DNA from: Tachypleus tridentatus
Taxonomy: Eukaryota; Arthropoda; Merostomata; Xiphosura; Limulidae
Length of the DNA: 64,000 nucleotides
Direction of reading: 5' to 3'
Assembly (NCBI RefSeq): GCF_004210375.1
Contig: NC_134834.1
Coordinates: 11,579,857 to 11,643,856, forward strand
Each line of letters starts with the position of its first letter. The first letter of the stretch is position 1. The position numbers and the translations under genes are program-made. This document shows positions 10,965-24,340 of the stretch, in pieces. Below the pieces are notes generated by a model. It did no database searches, was not told where the DNA came from, and saw only the letters and a program-made list of their open reading frames with translations.

Positions 10965-11504
10965 ATGACTTTGTGGGGACACCTTGTATTAACAAACAAA
11001 GATGTATTATTTTTTTATCATATTCTCATATTTTCCTAAAGAAATAAAATGAGAGAAAAAAGGGATCTAATAATTTCAACATAGATCGTGTTTAGATTTT
11101 GAATAGAGCAATAAGCTCGGGTAACCTTAAAAATGTTTCGTCACTGAATTTATTAACAGAACGAGCCCCGCCCATGTCGCGAAGCGCGTGCACCAACATA
11201 ATAACAGATCCCGCAAAAAGTCTAAGAACATATTAAAGAGTATTACTAAAGTAGCTATTGTGTTATTTTGTTTTACTAGTGACTGGATTTCTATTAAATA
11301 ATTCTTTCTAAGTTATGAAAAAAAAAATAATATTTTCGTTTGATGTTTTTTTTTCTCTCGAATCTGTGTTAAAATATAACAAGTTGGTGTTGCATGATTT
11401 TTTCTCCCGTCAAACAAAAGTTTCATTCTCACTAAACTTAATGGTCATTCTGTCTATCTGTCTGCCTCAGAGGCGGAACTAACCAGGGGCAACACCCCAT
11501 AGCC
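10965..11504. other. Intronic or intergenic DNA, no gene seen
   Basis: AT-rich and unique. It contains one GC-rich patch at about 11163-11195 (ccccgcccatgtcgcgaagc) with an Sp1-like box but no accompanying core promoter motif. Confidence 0.35.
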
Positions 11505-11625
11505 GACCCGCAGTGGCACGGCGTATATCTGCGGACTGGCACAGCTAGAAACCGGGTTTTGATACCTGTGGTAAGCAGAGCACAGATAGCTAATAGTTTT
11601 GTACTTAATTCCAAACAAACCAAAC
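11505..11625 (+). repeat. Short SINE (type B)
   Basis: Starts gacccgcagtggcacggcgt, has the box ccgggttttgatacctg and ends ttccaaacaaaccaaac. A well preserved family member. Confidence 0.82.
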
Positions 11626-12250
11626 AAAGCTACAGGACGCATGCCCTCTGGTGGCCTGGTCTGGTTCTATCTTCTGAAGAAAAACAACAACAACAAAAGA
11701 AACGGGTGTCACATATTTCTTTGCCACAGTTCCTGAACTGTTTGCTCTGCCACCGGTCTCTCTGCCGTTATTTATCTGTTTGTCAGTCTTCATCAACCTA
11801 TCTATATTTTCTTATTAATATCTATCTTCCTGCTTGTCTCTCTATATTTTGAGTTTATATTTGTCTTCCTATTTGTGGTTTTCTATCTGTCTGTTTGCGA
11901 TAGTTCTTTCTATGTGTGTCTGTAGAGGCTACAGCCGGTTCAATCACAGGACCGGGATTCAATCTCAATCACACGAGATGTATCAAAAATTAATAGTCAT
12001 TGATCCGCACGACCTTAAAATCCACACTGCTGTCCTAAAATATTTTCTTATAAATGGTCCATATTATAAAGTAATGCAATTGGTTCGACATATTAGAACA
12101 TACACGTATGACCTAAAATATGAAGCCGTATAAGAAACCCACACGACAAGACAATGCAAGTGTTCATATAAAGCAACATGCGTTATCAAGACAGCTATAA
12201 CGATTCGTCGTTTAATATAAATACATAATTTAACAAAAGAACGGGAAAAT

Positions 12251-12366
12251 CTGTGTGTTTTCTTATAGCAAAGCCACATCGGGCTATCTGCTGAGCCCAT
12301 CGAGGGGAATCGAACCCCTGATTTTACCGTTGTAAATCCGTAGACTTACCGCTGTACTAGCGGGGG
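12251..12366 (-). repeat. tRNA-derived SINE, type C
   Basis: On the plus strand it reads gcaaagccacatcgggctat, then a B-box complement (ggggaatcgaacccctg), then ccgctgtactagcgggg, a tRNA-like acceptor end. It is a third short family, distinct from A and B. It looks too altered to be a functional tRNA. Confidence 0.65.
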
Positions 12367-12370
12367 AGCG

Positions 12371-13238
12371 AACAGGAAAATTGCCTGCAGACAGTCTACG
12401 AAGTAAAACACGTGACGTCAGAGTGGTCACTGATAAGGCTCTATTTTTACTTATACGTAATAACAAATTTATTAATGTTTTTTTTACATCTTTAAGATTA
12501 ACAAAACGTGTCTTTCTAATTACTTCCCGACTTTAAACTTTCGTCGACAAAATATTTTAACTACAAGTACAGTTAAAAAATAGAGAAATACTTGTTTCTT
12601 AATACAACAGAGTTTCGTAACGGAATTATAAAATCCACACCAGGCTCTTGTTATTTTGTCACATGTTGCACATATTGAAATATAGAAGTTTTTAACTGAA
12701 TGATTTATTTCCCTGTCATAATATTTTTATTGCGTCATGTCATTTCTACAGAAGTGTTGAATTGGGACAAACCTGTTTCAATATATATATATATATACTT
12801 CTCTTCGGTGAATTAAAGTATCACGTGACGTACAATTAATCATTATCGAACAGACCTTGACACCCGATAAATAAAGAACCAATAGATTCAGAGACGCCAG
12901 ATGTAGGTTTCCAGAGACTTCAACTAATATATCTATGACTATTCTTTCCTTCACGATAAAATATAAAGGTTAGAATTAAAATGACTTGTCCACTTAATTT
13001 CGGTCAACTAGTAAGAAAATGAGTTGCTATTTATTTCTCTGTTTTATATATTTAAACTTTAGGTATAACAAGAAAAACCCGATGTTTCTACCAATCACAT
13101 ACTTTGATCCTTTATGTCTTCTTAAGGGTTCTACAACATTTTTTTTCTATAAAAGTATTTTCCGAGTACTAATCAATTTAGAAAATTACAATATTAGAGA
13201 AAAACGAACAAAACTTCGAACTTTTCTGTAAGATTTTC
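12371..13238. other. AT-rich unique DNA, no gene seen
   Basis: Contains an (AT)n microsatellite at about 12780-12797 and a cacgtgacgtca E-box/CRE overlap near 12409. No exon structure is visible. Confidence 0.35.
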
Positions 13239-14048
13239 ACAACATATAACACTGATGTAGTCACTACCTTCTCGTTCCTAACATGACAACATATAATACA
13301 GTTGTAGTTACTTCCTTCTTGTTCCTAACATGACAACATATAACACTGATGTAGTCACTTCCTTGTTGTTCTTAAGATCACAACATATAACACTGATGTA
13401 GTCACTTCCTTGTTGTTCTTAACATCACAACATATAACACTGATGTAGTCACTTCCTTGTTGTTCTTAAGATCACAACATATAACACTGATGTAGTCACT
13501 TCCTTGTTGTTTTAACATCACAACATATAACACTGATGTAGTCACTTCCTTGTTGTTCTTAACATCACAACATATAACACTGATGTAGTTACTTCCTTGT
13601 TGTTCTTAACTTCACAACATATAACACTGATGTAGTCACTACCTAATAGTTCCTAACATCACAACATATAACACTGATGTAGTCACTTCCTTGTTGTTCT
13701 TAACATGACAACATATAACACTGATGTAGTCACTACCTTCTCGTTCCTAACATGACAACATATAATACAGTTGTAGTTACTTCCTTCTTGTTCCTAACAT
13801 GACAACATATAACACTGATGTAATCACTTGTTGTTCTTAACATCACAACATATAACACTGATGTAGTCACTTCCTTGTTGTTCTAACATCACAACATATA
13901 ACACTGATGTAGTCAATTCCTTGTTGTTCTTAACTTCACAACATATAACACCGATGTAGCCACTTTTTTGTTCTTCTTAACTTCACAACATATAACACTG
14001 ATGTAGTTACTTCCTTGTTGTTCTTAACATCACAACATATGACACTGA
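13239..14048. repeat. Minisatellite, 47-bp unit
   Basis: About 17 copies of a 47-bp unit (cacaacatataacactgatg, then tagtcacttccttgttgttc). A two-unit variant block (tacagttgtagttac...) occurs at about 13290 and 13760, showing a sub-block duplication of roughly 470-480 bp. Confidence 0.93.
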
Positions 14049-14253
14049 TTATATTTCTGTTTTCAGTTCATGTTTGCTGTTAGCAGTATGTTAAGTAGTC
14101 GACATATTTTAAACAGAAGTAATTATTTTAATATTTTATGGTTTGTGACAGAAAAGTGTGAATATATCACAATCGAGAATGGATACCCTTGTGACTATTG
14201 TCGGTTGATTTACGTTTAACTTGTTTTAAATACTCGACAGGTAAGCAAACATA

Positions 14254-15874
14254 CAGTCATGTGAAAAAGTTAGGACTCCCTATGAAAGTCTGTGTATTTG
14301 TGTAACATTTTTGGATATATGGATATTTAATCTCAATTTCAACAATACTGAGAGATTATAGGAATATAACTAAAAAATTAAAACTGAAGAAAAGACTTTT
14401 CAAGATCTTCTGTAAATGTAATTCTACAAAAATGCATATTCTAACTGAGGAATAAGTTAGGACCACCCTACCCCCTAATAGCTAGTGTTACCCCCTTTGG
14501 CTGAAATAACTGCAATGAGACACTTCTTGTAGCCATCTACCAGTCTCTGACATAGGTCTGAAGAATGTTTTTCCCACTTTTCAATGCAGAATTCTTTCAG
14601 CTGTGAGATGTTTGAGGGGTTTCTTGCATGTACAGCCTGTTTCAAGTCATCCCACAGCATCTCAATGGGATTAAGATCTGGGCTTTGACTCGGCTATTCT
14701 AGAACTCTCCATTTCTTAGTTTTCAGCCAGTCCTTGGTGGATTTACTGGTATGTTTTGGGTCATTGTCCTGTTGCAGGGTCCAGTTCCGCTTCAGCTTTA
14801 ATTTTCTTACAGATGGACTCACATGTTCCTCAAGCACCCTCTGATACACAGTTGAATTCATAGTGGATTCTATGATTGTAAGCTGTCCAGGTCCTACTAC
14901 AGCAAAGAAGCCCCAAACCATGACACTTCCACCTCCATGCTTCACAGTTGATATGAGGTTCTTTACTTGGAATGCTGTATTTGGTTTACGCCAAACATTT
15001 CCTCTGTTCTGGTGTCCAAATAATTCAACTTTGGACTCATCTGTCCAAAGAACATTATTCCAGAAGTCCTGGTCTTTGTCTACATTCTCTCTGGCAAACT
15101 TCAGTCTGGCCTTGATGTTTTTCTTAGAGAACAAAGGTTTCCTCCTTGCACACCTCCCATGCAAGTTAAACTTGTGCAGTCTCTTTCTGATTGTAGGGAC
15201 ATGCACTTTCACATCAACAGTAGCCAGAGCCTGCTGCAGGTCCCGTGATGACATGTTAGGGTACTTGGAGATCTCTTTTAGCATCTTGCGGTCTGCTCTC
15301 GGGTGAACTTGTTTAAACGACCAGACCTGGGCATGTTGGCAGTTGTTTTGAAGGCCCTCCACTTGTTGACTGTTTTCCGGACAGTGGAATATCTGATTTC
15401 AAAATCTTTTGGGATCTTTTAAATCCATTACCAGACTCATAAGCTTCTACAATTTTCTGTCTGAAGGCCTCAGACAGCTCTTTAGTCTCACCATGGTGCT
15501 CACTCCCACTTCAACAGTCAGGAGCACACCAAACTAAATGTCTGAGATTTAAATAGGGCAAGCCTCATTCAAAATGCTGAGTAACGATCTTCTAAAATCA
15601 TGTGCACCTGGTGTGATACACCTGTGTGTGAGTTGAGCCATTTTAAGTGGGAATAAATGTGGGGGTGTCCTAACTTTTCCTCAGTTAGAATATGCATTTT
15701 GTAGAATTACATTTACAGAAGATCTTGAAAAGTCTTTTCTTCAGTTTTAATTGTTTAGTTATATTCCTATAATCTCTCAGTATTGTTAAAATTGAGATTA
15801 AATATCTATATATCCAAAACTGTTACAAAAATACACAGGCTTTCATGGGATGTCCTAACTTTTTCACATGATTG
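14254..15874 (-). mobile_element. Tc1-type transposon with ~210-bp inverted repeats
   Basis: Bounded by TA (14252-14253 and 15875-15876). The left end cagtcatgtgaaaaagttag matches the inverse of the right end (ctaactttttcacatgattg). The inverted repeats run about 210 bp (14254-14466 and 15662-15874). The transposase lies on the minus strand and covers nearly the full family length. The repeats are still closely similar, so the copy is not ancient. It lies in gene A intron 1. Confidence 0.93.
14475..15494 (-). pseudogene. Tc1 transposase, inactive copy
   Basis: Read from 15494 down to 14475. The first part (ETKELSEAFRQKIVEAYESG) is the paired-like helix-turn-helix but is out of frame with the rest. 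The main frame (14694-15362) carries the second DNA-binding domain (TIRKRLHKFNLHGR), VLWTDES with the first catalytic Asp, GGGSVMVWG and QQDNDPKHTS with the second Asp. It is then closed by a TAG where the family has Trp (VLE*PSQSPDLNPIE). The continuation SPDLNPIEMLWDDLK holds the third catalytic Glu, and the frame ends AVISAKGGNTSY as usual for the family. All three catalytic acids survive. Confidence 0.9.
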
Positions 15875-15876
15875 TA

Positions 15877-16892
15877 CGTGTACGTGTTGTCAAAAAACAT
15901 ACTCATTTAAAAACGCATTTCTACCACGTATGCCACAAACCTTTAAAATATCTGTAATAATATATGACCTTTACTTTAGCTTTGACCTTTTAAATACTTC
16001 AATTAATGTTTTTCCACCATTCCTTTTCAAACTCTGGATAAATCTTTCTTCGCAAACATTCCTTAAATGTTATTTCAAAGATGTAGTCAGTATGTATTTG
16101 TATGTGTAAAAAGAGACAAACAGGTACAACATTTGATCTCGTTAACGAGTTAATAAATATTAATGAAGCTAAACTTCGTTGTTGTTGGGTTTGTTTTTGA
16201 TAAAACAATAAATTTTCTAGCTACAACTACAGTTGTTAAAAATATTGTTTTTTAACGTATTTCCTTTTAATGTTGTTGTTAAGAAGTTAAATTTCATGGT
16301 TACTGCCTTTCACACAACAAGTTTTCAAAGTTCACCGACAGTCGTTGAAAATAATAGCTGTTTTAGTTTTACTTTTCTTTGTTATTATTTTGTTTCCACC
16401 ATGTTATGAAACTGTTTTATAATTCTCGGCTAATCGCAGTGGCATTCAAATAGCGTTTAACTTACTGTATTACTTAGAACACGTTCAAATGCTATGTCCT
16501 TCGTGACTAGGGCTTCAAAATAGTAGAATTTCCATTTCCAGCTCATGTCCTTCAATACAGCTAATTATTGTAAATTGTTAGAAGCTCAGGTTCTGAAAGC
16601 CGTACTTTAAGAAAGTCTGTCTTGTGTCGCTTCTGTTCTCTGGTTATTTCTATGGAAATAGCATATATTACTTACACACGATCTTACGAAACGCGAAAAT
16701 TAGAAAACAGACAAAACCACGCTGAATTGGCTGGGTCACGGAAATCTGCTTGGTAAAATTATCGTTTATGGAATTATTATACAACTGATATGTTCACGTT
16801 TTTCTTTTGTATGTCAGGGTTTCATTTCCTTGTCTTATTTCTAATATTTGGAAGCATATTTAATACGAGTAACAAATTTCGAATTTCTTACC
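15877..16892. other. Unique AT-rich intronic DNA
   Basis: No repeat or exon recognised. Frames at 15783-16109 and 16790-16890 extend from the transposon or the following array and lack coding character. Confidence 0.35.
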
Positions 16893-19016
16893 CACATCAT
16901 CACACTGTTCGCACATCATCACACAGTTCACACATCATCACACTGTTCGCACATCAACACACTGTTCGCACATCATCACACTGTTCACACATCATCACAC
17001 AGTTCATACATCATCACACAGTTCACACATCATCACACTGTTCGCACATCATCACACAGTTCACACATCATCACACTGTCCGCACATCATCACACAGTTC
17101 ACACATCATCACACAGTTCATACATCATCACACAGTTCTCACATCATCACACTGTTCGCACATCATTACACTGTTCACACATCATCACACAGTTCGCACA
17201 TCATCACACTGTTCATACATCATCACACGGTTCTCACATCATCACACTGTTCACACATCATCACACTGTTTGCACATCATCACACTGTTCACACATCATC
17301 ACACTGTTCACACATCATCACACTGTTCACACATCATCACACAGTTCACACATCATCACACTGTTCGCACATCATCACACAGTTCACACATCATCACACA
17401 GTTCACACATCATCACACTGTTCGCACATCATCACACAGTTCGCACATCATCACACTGTTCGCACATCATCACACTGTTCACACATCATCACACTGTTCG
17501 CACATCATCACACAGTTCACACATCATCACAATGTTCATACATCATCACAATGTTCATACATCATCACAATGTTCATACATCATCACACAGTTCACACAT
17601 CATCACACTGTTCACACATCAACACACTGTTCATACATCATCACACAGTTCACACATCATCACACTGTTCACACATCATCACAATGTTCGCACATCATCA
17701 CACTGTTCGCACATCATCACAATGTTCACACATCATCACAATGTTCACACATCATCACACTGTTCGCACATCATCACACTGTTTCACATTATCATCACAC
17801 TGTTTCACACATCATCACACAAAGTTCACACATCATCACACTGTTTTCGCACATCATCACAATGTTCATACATCATCACAATGTTCATACATCATCACAC
17901 ACAGTTCACATCATCACACTGTTCACACATCAACATTAACTGTTCATACATCATCACACAGTTCACGTCATCACACTGTTCATACATCATCACACTGCTC
18001 GTAATATCATCACACAGTTCACATTATCATCACGATCAGCCTGAATATCATCACAATGTTCGCGCACCATCACACTGTCCGCATATCATCACACTGTTCT
18101 ACACATCATCACACTGTTCACACATCATCACACTGTCTCGCGCATCATCACTGTTTCGCAATATCATCACACTGTTCTCGCAATATCATCATCACACTGT
18201 CGCGCATTATCATCACAATAAATGTTCGCATATCATCACAATGTTCGCAACATCATCACACTGTCTCGCACATCATCACACTGCTCGCAATATCATCGCA
18301 AAGTTCGCATATCATCACACTGTTCGCACATCATCACACAGTTCGCACATCATCACAATGTTCACACATCATCACAATGTTCTATACATCATCACACAGT
18401 TCGCACATCATCACACTGTTCGCACATCATCGCACAAAGTTCGTACATCATCATCACAGTGTTCACATCATCACACTGTTCGCATTATCATCACACTGTT
18501 CGCGCATCATCACATCTGTTTCGCAATATCATCACACTGTTCATACATCATCACACTTTGTTCACATTATCATCACACAGTTCACACATCATCACACTGT
18601 TTACACATCATCACACTGTTCACACATCATCACAATGTTCGCACATCATCACACTGTTCGCACATCATCACACTGTTCACACATCATCACACTGTTCACA
18701 CATCATCACACTGTTCACACATCATCACACTGTTCGCACATCATCACACTGTTTCACATCATCACACCTGTTCGCAACATCATCACACTGTTCGCACATC
18801 ATCACACTGTTCATACATCATCGCAATGTTCACATCATCACACTGTTCACACATCATCACAATGTTTCGCAATATCATCACACTGTCTCGCACATCATCA
18901 CACTGTTCACACATCATCACACTGTTCACACATCATCACACTGTTCGCACATCATCACACAGTTCACACATCATCACACTGCTCGAACATCATCACACTG
19001 TTCGCACATCATCACG
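16893..19016. repeat. Minisatellite, 19-bp unit, open in three frames
   Basis: About 110 copies of a 19-bp unit (acatcatcacactgttcgc and variants with agttcac, tgttcac, atgttca). The unit has no plus-strand stop in any register and 19 is not divisible by 3. Each plus frame therefore reads the same 19-residue peptide cycle (HIITLFAHHHTVRTSSHCS). Units are regular at about 16893-17760 and 18590-19010 but irregular in length in between. I do not regard this as a protein gene. Confidence 0.93.
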
Positions 19017-19767
19017 AAAAGTACGAACATCTTATTCCAAGTATCAGAAAAGTCGCTCCCTCTCGGCCCTAATGCAACACGAGCCATGGTGGACCATGAA
19101 GCCACAGTCAGCACGTTACCCAGAAGGCTAAACTTAACTACACATTTTCACTAAAACTTATGACAGATAATCTTCGAAATGACGAATATTGAATATCATT
19201 AGTATGGGTGACTTTAAGAATATGGAGTCAAGTTAGGACCTTTGGCCAAATCTGGGTAATTCCAAATTTCCAAGTGCAGAACTCTGAATATTGCCACAGT
19301 TCCAAATGTTAAAATATCATTTTATCACATTAAAAACAAAAGTTATACGTCTGATTTAGATTAAGAGAAATAAACAGTTGAAGTAGTGAAACATAAAGTA
19401 AATAAAACAGGAAGAAAACTAAACAAACATCCACTGGTAGATATTAATTAGAATTGGGGTTTGACAACTGGGTCAACTAGATTAACATGTCTTGTTCGTT
19501 TTAATTATACGTTGCTCGCCATGGCTACTAGATTTAAAACTGACCTATGGTTAGTGATGACCATTGCGAAGAGCATACGGACGAACTTGTGAGGTCAAAA
19601 CGTCAGATGATCTTTATAAAGAGCGATCTTACTGTAAAAGATGGTTAATGGTCAAGGGGTTATAAGATCACCATAAATATAAGACACTTTAGAGAAACGA
19701 CTTTTTAACTTCAGTATTTTGATAGCGATAAAAGTCAGCAGTGGAGACAAGAGTCAACCTAAAATTG
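19017..19767. other. Unique DNA between two arrays
   Basis: No repeat, exon or transposon recognised. The long open frames of the preceding array trail off here by chance. Confidence 0.35.
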
Positions 19768-22700
19768 TATAACTCTTCATTCTGGGAGTGAGTGTTTTAC
19801 ACATTACACACTCTTCATTCTGATAGTGAGGTTTTTACACATCACACACTCTTCATTCTGGGAGTGAGTGTTTTACATATTACACACTCTTTATTCTGAG
19901 AGTGAGGTTTTTACACATTACACACTCTTCATTCTGGGAGTGAGGTTTTTACACATTACACTCTTTTCATTCTGGGAGTGAGTGTTTTACACATTACACA
20001 CACTTCATTCTGGGAGTGAGGTTTTTACACATTACACACTCTTCATTCTGGGAGTGACTGTTTTACATATTACACACTGTTCATTCTGGGAGTGAGTGTT
20101 TTTACACATTACACACTCTTCATTCTGGGAGTGAGTGTTTTACACATTACACACCCTTCATTCTGGTAGTGAGTGTTTTACACATTACCCACTCTTCATT
20201 CTGGGAGTGAGTGTTTCACACATTACACACTCTTCATTCTGGGAGTGAGGTTTTTACACATTACACACTCTTCATTCTGTGAGTGAGTGTTTTACACATT
20301 ACACACACTTTATTCTGGTAGTGAGTGTTTTACACATTACACACTCTTCATTCTGGGAGTGAGTGTTTTACATATTACACACTCTTCATTCTGGGAGTGA
20401 GTGTTTTACACATTACACACACTTCATTCTAGGAGTGAGTGTTTTACATATTACACACTTTTTATTCTGGGAGTGAGGTTTTTACACATTACACACTCTT
20501 CATTCTGGGAGTGAGTGTTTTATACATTACACACTCTTCATTCTGGGAGTGATGTTTTTTACATTGCACACTCTTCATTCTGTGAGTGAGGTTTTACACA
20601 TTACACACTCTTCATTCTGGAAGTGAGTGTTTTACACATTACACACTGTTCATTCTGGGAGTGAGTGTTTTACACATTACACACTCTTCATTCTGGGAGT
20701 GAGTGTTTCACACATTACACACTCTTAATTCTGGGAGTGAGTGTTTTACACATCACACACTCTTCATTCTGGGAGTGAGTGTTTTACACATTACACACTT
20801 TTCATTCTGGGAGTGAGGTTTTTACACATTACACACTCTTCATTCTGGGAGTGAGTGTTTTACACATTACACACTTTTCATTCTGGGAGTGAGTGTTTTA
20901 CACATTACACACTCTTCATTCTGGGAGTGAGTGTTTTAATATTACACACTCTTTATTCTGAGAGTGAAGTTTTTACACATTACACTCTCTTCATTCTGGG
21001 AGTGAGTGTTTTTACATATTACACACTCTTCATTCTGGGAGTGAGTGTTTTACACATTACACACTCTTCATTCTGGGAGTGAGTGTTTTACACATTACAC
21101 ACTCTTCATTCTGGGAGTGAGTGTTTTACACATTACACACCTTTCATTCTGGAAGTGAGTGTTTTACTCATTACACAGTCTTCATTCTGGGAGTGAGTGT
21201 TTTACACATTACACACTCTTCATTCTGGGAGTGAGTGTTTTACACATTACACACTCTTCATTCTGGTAGTGAGTGTTTTACATATTACACACTTTTCATT
21301 CTGGGAGTTAGTGTTTTGCACATTATACACTCTTTATTCTGGGAGTGAGTGTTTTACACATTACACGCACTTCATTCTGGGAGTGAGTATTTTACACATT
21401 ACACACTCTTCATTCTGGGAGTTAGTGTTTTACACATTACACACTCTTCATTCTGGGAGTGAGTGTTTTTACACATTACACACTGTTCATTCTGGGAGTG
21501 AGTGTTTTACTTATTACACACTCTTCATTCTGGGAGTGAGTGTTTTACATATTACACACTCTTTATTCTGGGAGTGAGGTTTTTACACATTACCCACTCT
21601 TCATTCTGGGAGTGAGTGTTTTACACATTACACACTCTTCATTCTGGGAGTGAGGGTTTTACATTACACACTCTTCATTCTGGGAGTGAGGTTTTACACA
21701 TTACACACTCTTCATTCTGTGAGTGAGTGTTTTACACATTACACACACTTTATTCTGGTAGTGAGTGTTTTGCACATTACACACTCTTCATTCTGGGAGT
21801 GATTGTTTTACATATTACACACTTTTCATTCTGGGAGTGAGTGTTTTACACATCACACACTCTTCATTCTGGAAGTGAGTGTTTTACACATTACACAGTC
21901 TTCATTCTGGGAGTGAGTGTTTTACACATTACACACTCTTCATTCTGGGAGTGAGTGTTTTACACATTACACACCCTTCATTCTGGTAGTGAGTGTTTTA
22001 CACATTACCCACTCTTCATTCTGGGAGTGAGTGTTTCACACATTACACACTCTTCATTCTGGGAGTGAGGGTTTTTACACATTACACACTCTTCATTCTG
22101 TGAGTGAGTGTTTTACACATTACACACACTTTATTCTGGTAGTGAGTGTTTTACACATTACACACTCTTCATTCTGGGAGTGAGTGTTTTACATATTACA
22201 CACTCTTCATTCTGGGAGTGAGTGTTTTACACATTACACACACTTCATTCTAGGAGTGAGTGTTTTACATATTACACACTTTTTATTCTGGGAGTGAGGT
22301 TTTTACACATTACACACTCTTCATTCTGGGAGTGAGTGTTTTATACATTACACACTCTTCATTCTGGGAGTGATGTTTTTACACATTGCACACTCTTCAT
22401 TCTGGGAGTGAGGTTTTTACACATTACACAGTCTTCATTCTGGAAGTGAGTGTTTTACACATTACACACTGTTCATTCTGGGAGTGAGTGTTTTACACAT
22501 TACACACTCTTTATTCTGGGAGTGAGTGTTTCACACATTACACACTCTTAATTCTGGGAGTGAGTGTTTTACACATCACACACTCTTCATTCTGGGAGTG
22601 AGTGTTTTACACATTACACACTTTTCATTCTGGGAGTGAGGTTTTTACACATTACACACTCTTCATTCTGGGAGTGAGTGTTTTACACATTACACACTTT

Positions 22701-24018
22701 TCATTCTGGGAGTGAGTGTTTTACACATTACACACTCTTCATTCTGGGAGTGAGTGTTTTAATATTACACACTCTTTATTCTGAGAGTGAAGTTTTTTAA
22801 CATTACACTCTCTTCATTCTGGGAGTGAGTATTTTTACACATTACACACTCTTCATTCTGGGAGTGAGTGTTTTACACATTACACACTCTTCATTCTGGG
22901 AGTGAGTGTTTTACACATTACACAGTCTTCATTCTGGGAGTGAGTGTTTTACACATTACACACCTTTCATTCTGGAAGTGAGTGTTTTACTCATTACACA
23001 GTCTTCATTCTGGGAGTGAGTGTTTTACACATTACACACTCTTCATTCTGGGAGTGAGTGTTTTACACATTACACACTCTTCATTCTGGTAGTGAGTGTT
23101 TTACATATTACACACTTTTCATTCTGGGAGTTAGTGTTTTGCACATTATACACTCTTTATTCTGGGAGTGAGTGTTTTACACATTACACGCACTTCATTC
23201 TGGGAGTGAGTGTTTTACACATTACACACTCTTCATTCTGGGAGTGAGTGTTTTACACATTACACACTCTTCATTCTGGGAGTGAGTGTTTTACACATTA
23301 CACACTGTTCATTCTGGGAGTGAGTGTTTTACTTATTACACACTCTTCATTCTGGGAGTGAGTGTTTTACATATTACACACTCTTTTTTCTGGGAGTGAG
23401 GTTTTTACACATTACCCACTCTTCATTCTGGGAGTGAGTGTTTTACACATTACACACTCTTCATTCTGGGAGTGAGGTTTTTACACATTACACACTCTTC
23501 ATTCTGGGAGTGAGGTTTTTACACATTACACACTCTTCATTCTGTGAGTGAGTGTTTTACACATTACACACACTTTATTCTGGTAGTGAGTGTTTTGCAC
23601 ATTACACACTCTTCATTCTGGGAGTGAGTGTTTTACATATTACACACTCTTCATTCTGGGAGTGAGTGTTTTACATATTACACACTTTTTATTCTGGGAG
23701 TGAGGTTTTTACACATTACACACTCTTCATTCTGGGAGTGAGTGTTTTATACATTACACACTGTTCATTCTGGGAGTGATGTTTTTACACATTGCACACT
23801 CTTCATTCTGGGAGTGAGGTTTTTACACATTACACACTCTTCATTCTGGAAGTGAGTGTTTTACACATTACACACTGTTCATTCTGGGAGTGAGTGTTTT
23901 ACACATTACACACTCTTCATTCTGGGAGTGAGTGTTTTACACATTACACCCTCTTCATTCTGGGAGTGAGGTTTTTACACATTACACACTCTTTATTCTG
24001 GAAGTGAGTGTTTTACAC
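19768..24018. repeat. Minisatellite, ~38-bp unit with ~1.82-kb higher-order repeat
   Basis: About 110 copies of a 37-39 bp unit (cattctgggagtgagtgttt, then tacacattacacactctt). Rare variants recur in the same order about 1.82 kb apart. One example is a block with ggtagtgag, gggagttagtg, tttgcacattatac and cacgcacttc, near 21240-21400 and again near 23070-23215; another is ttacccactc at about 20188 and 22008. A block of nearly 50 units has therefore been duplicated in tandem. Open frames inside it are by-products of the repeat. Confidence 0.94.
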
Positions 24019-24340
24019 ATTTCTTTTGAGAATGTGATATCTACTCATTCCTTTTAAGGGACATTTATCTGTTTATTTTGCTGGGGTGACTATGACGTTT
24101 TCCACTTTCTTATTTGATAACTAGGTTTTGGTGGCTTCTTTATTTGGAGGGTGCGGTGACTTTTATATCACTGTGTTGGAAAGTGCAGCATTTATATGTT
24201 ACCTAATTGGGAAGTGAGGCCTTTACCCACTTCTGATTTTAGGGGATGTGGTATTTAATTATTCTTATTAGGAGAACGTGACGTTCACTCATTTCTTATT
24301 TGAGTTTGTAGCATTTAACCATTTCTCAGTTGATCAATGG
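24019..24340. repeat. Decayed edge of the 38-bp array
   Basis: Imperfect ~40-bp periodicity continues past the homogeneous array: cattccttttaaggg, acttctgattttaggggatg, cattcttattaggagaacgtg-like segments spaced 40-45 bp apart. These look like old units that escaped homogenisation. Confidence 0.5.

Larger units (their letters stand above)
3954..11889 (+). repeat. Large direct duplication, copy 1
   Basis: This 7.9-kb block recurs at 56094-64000 in the same orientation, offset by 52,141 bases at its left end and 52,111 at its right end. Differences seen by eye are scattered and mostly one-base length changes in homopolymers. All SINEs, the MITE, the Tigger remnant with its minisatellite, and the exon at 10135 are shared, so they predate any duplication. 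The right end continues to the window edge in copy 2, so the true extent is unknown. Confidence 0.95.

Noticed and set aside
16790-19154. Overlapping long plus-strand frames of 310-526 codons rich in His, Ser and Thr
   Set aside because: They are products of a stop-free 19-bp tandem repeat, open in every frame, with no exon borders or non-repeat homology.
20855-23247. Frames reading THYTLFILGVS-like repeats
   Set aside because: They lie wholly within the 38-bp minisatellite. Identical frames recur only because of the 1.82-kb block duplication.
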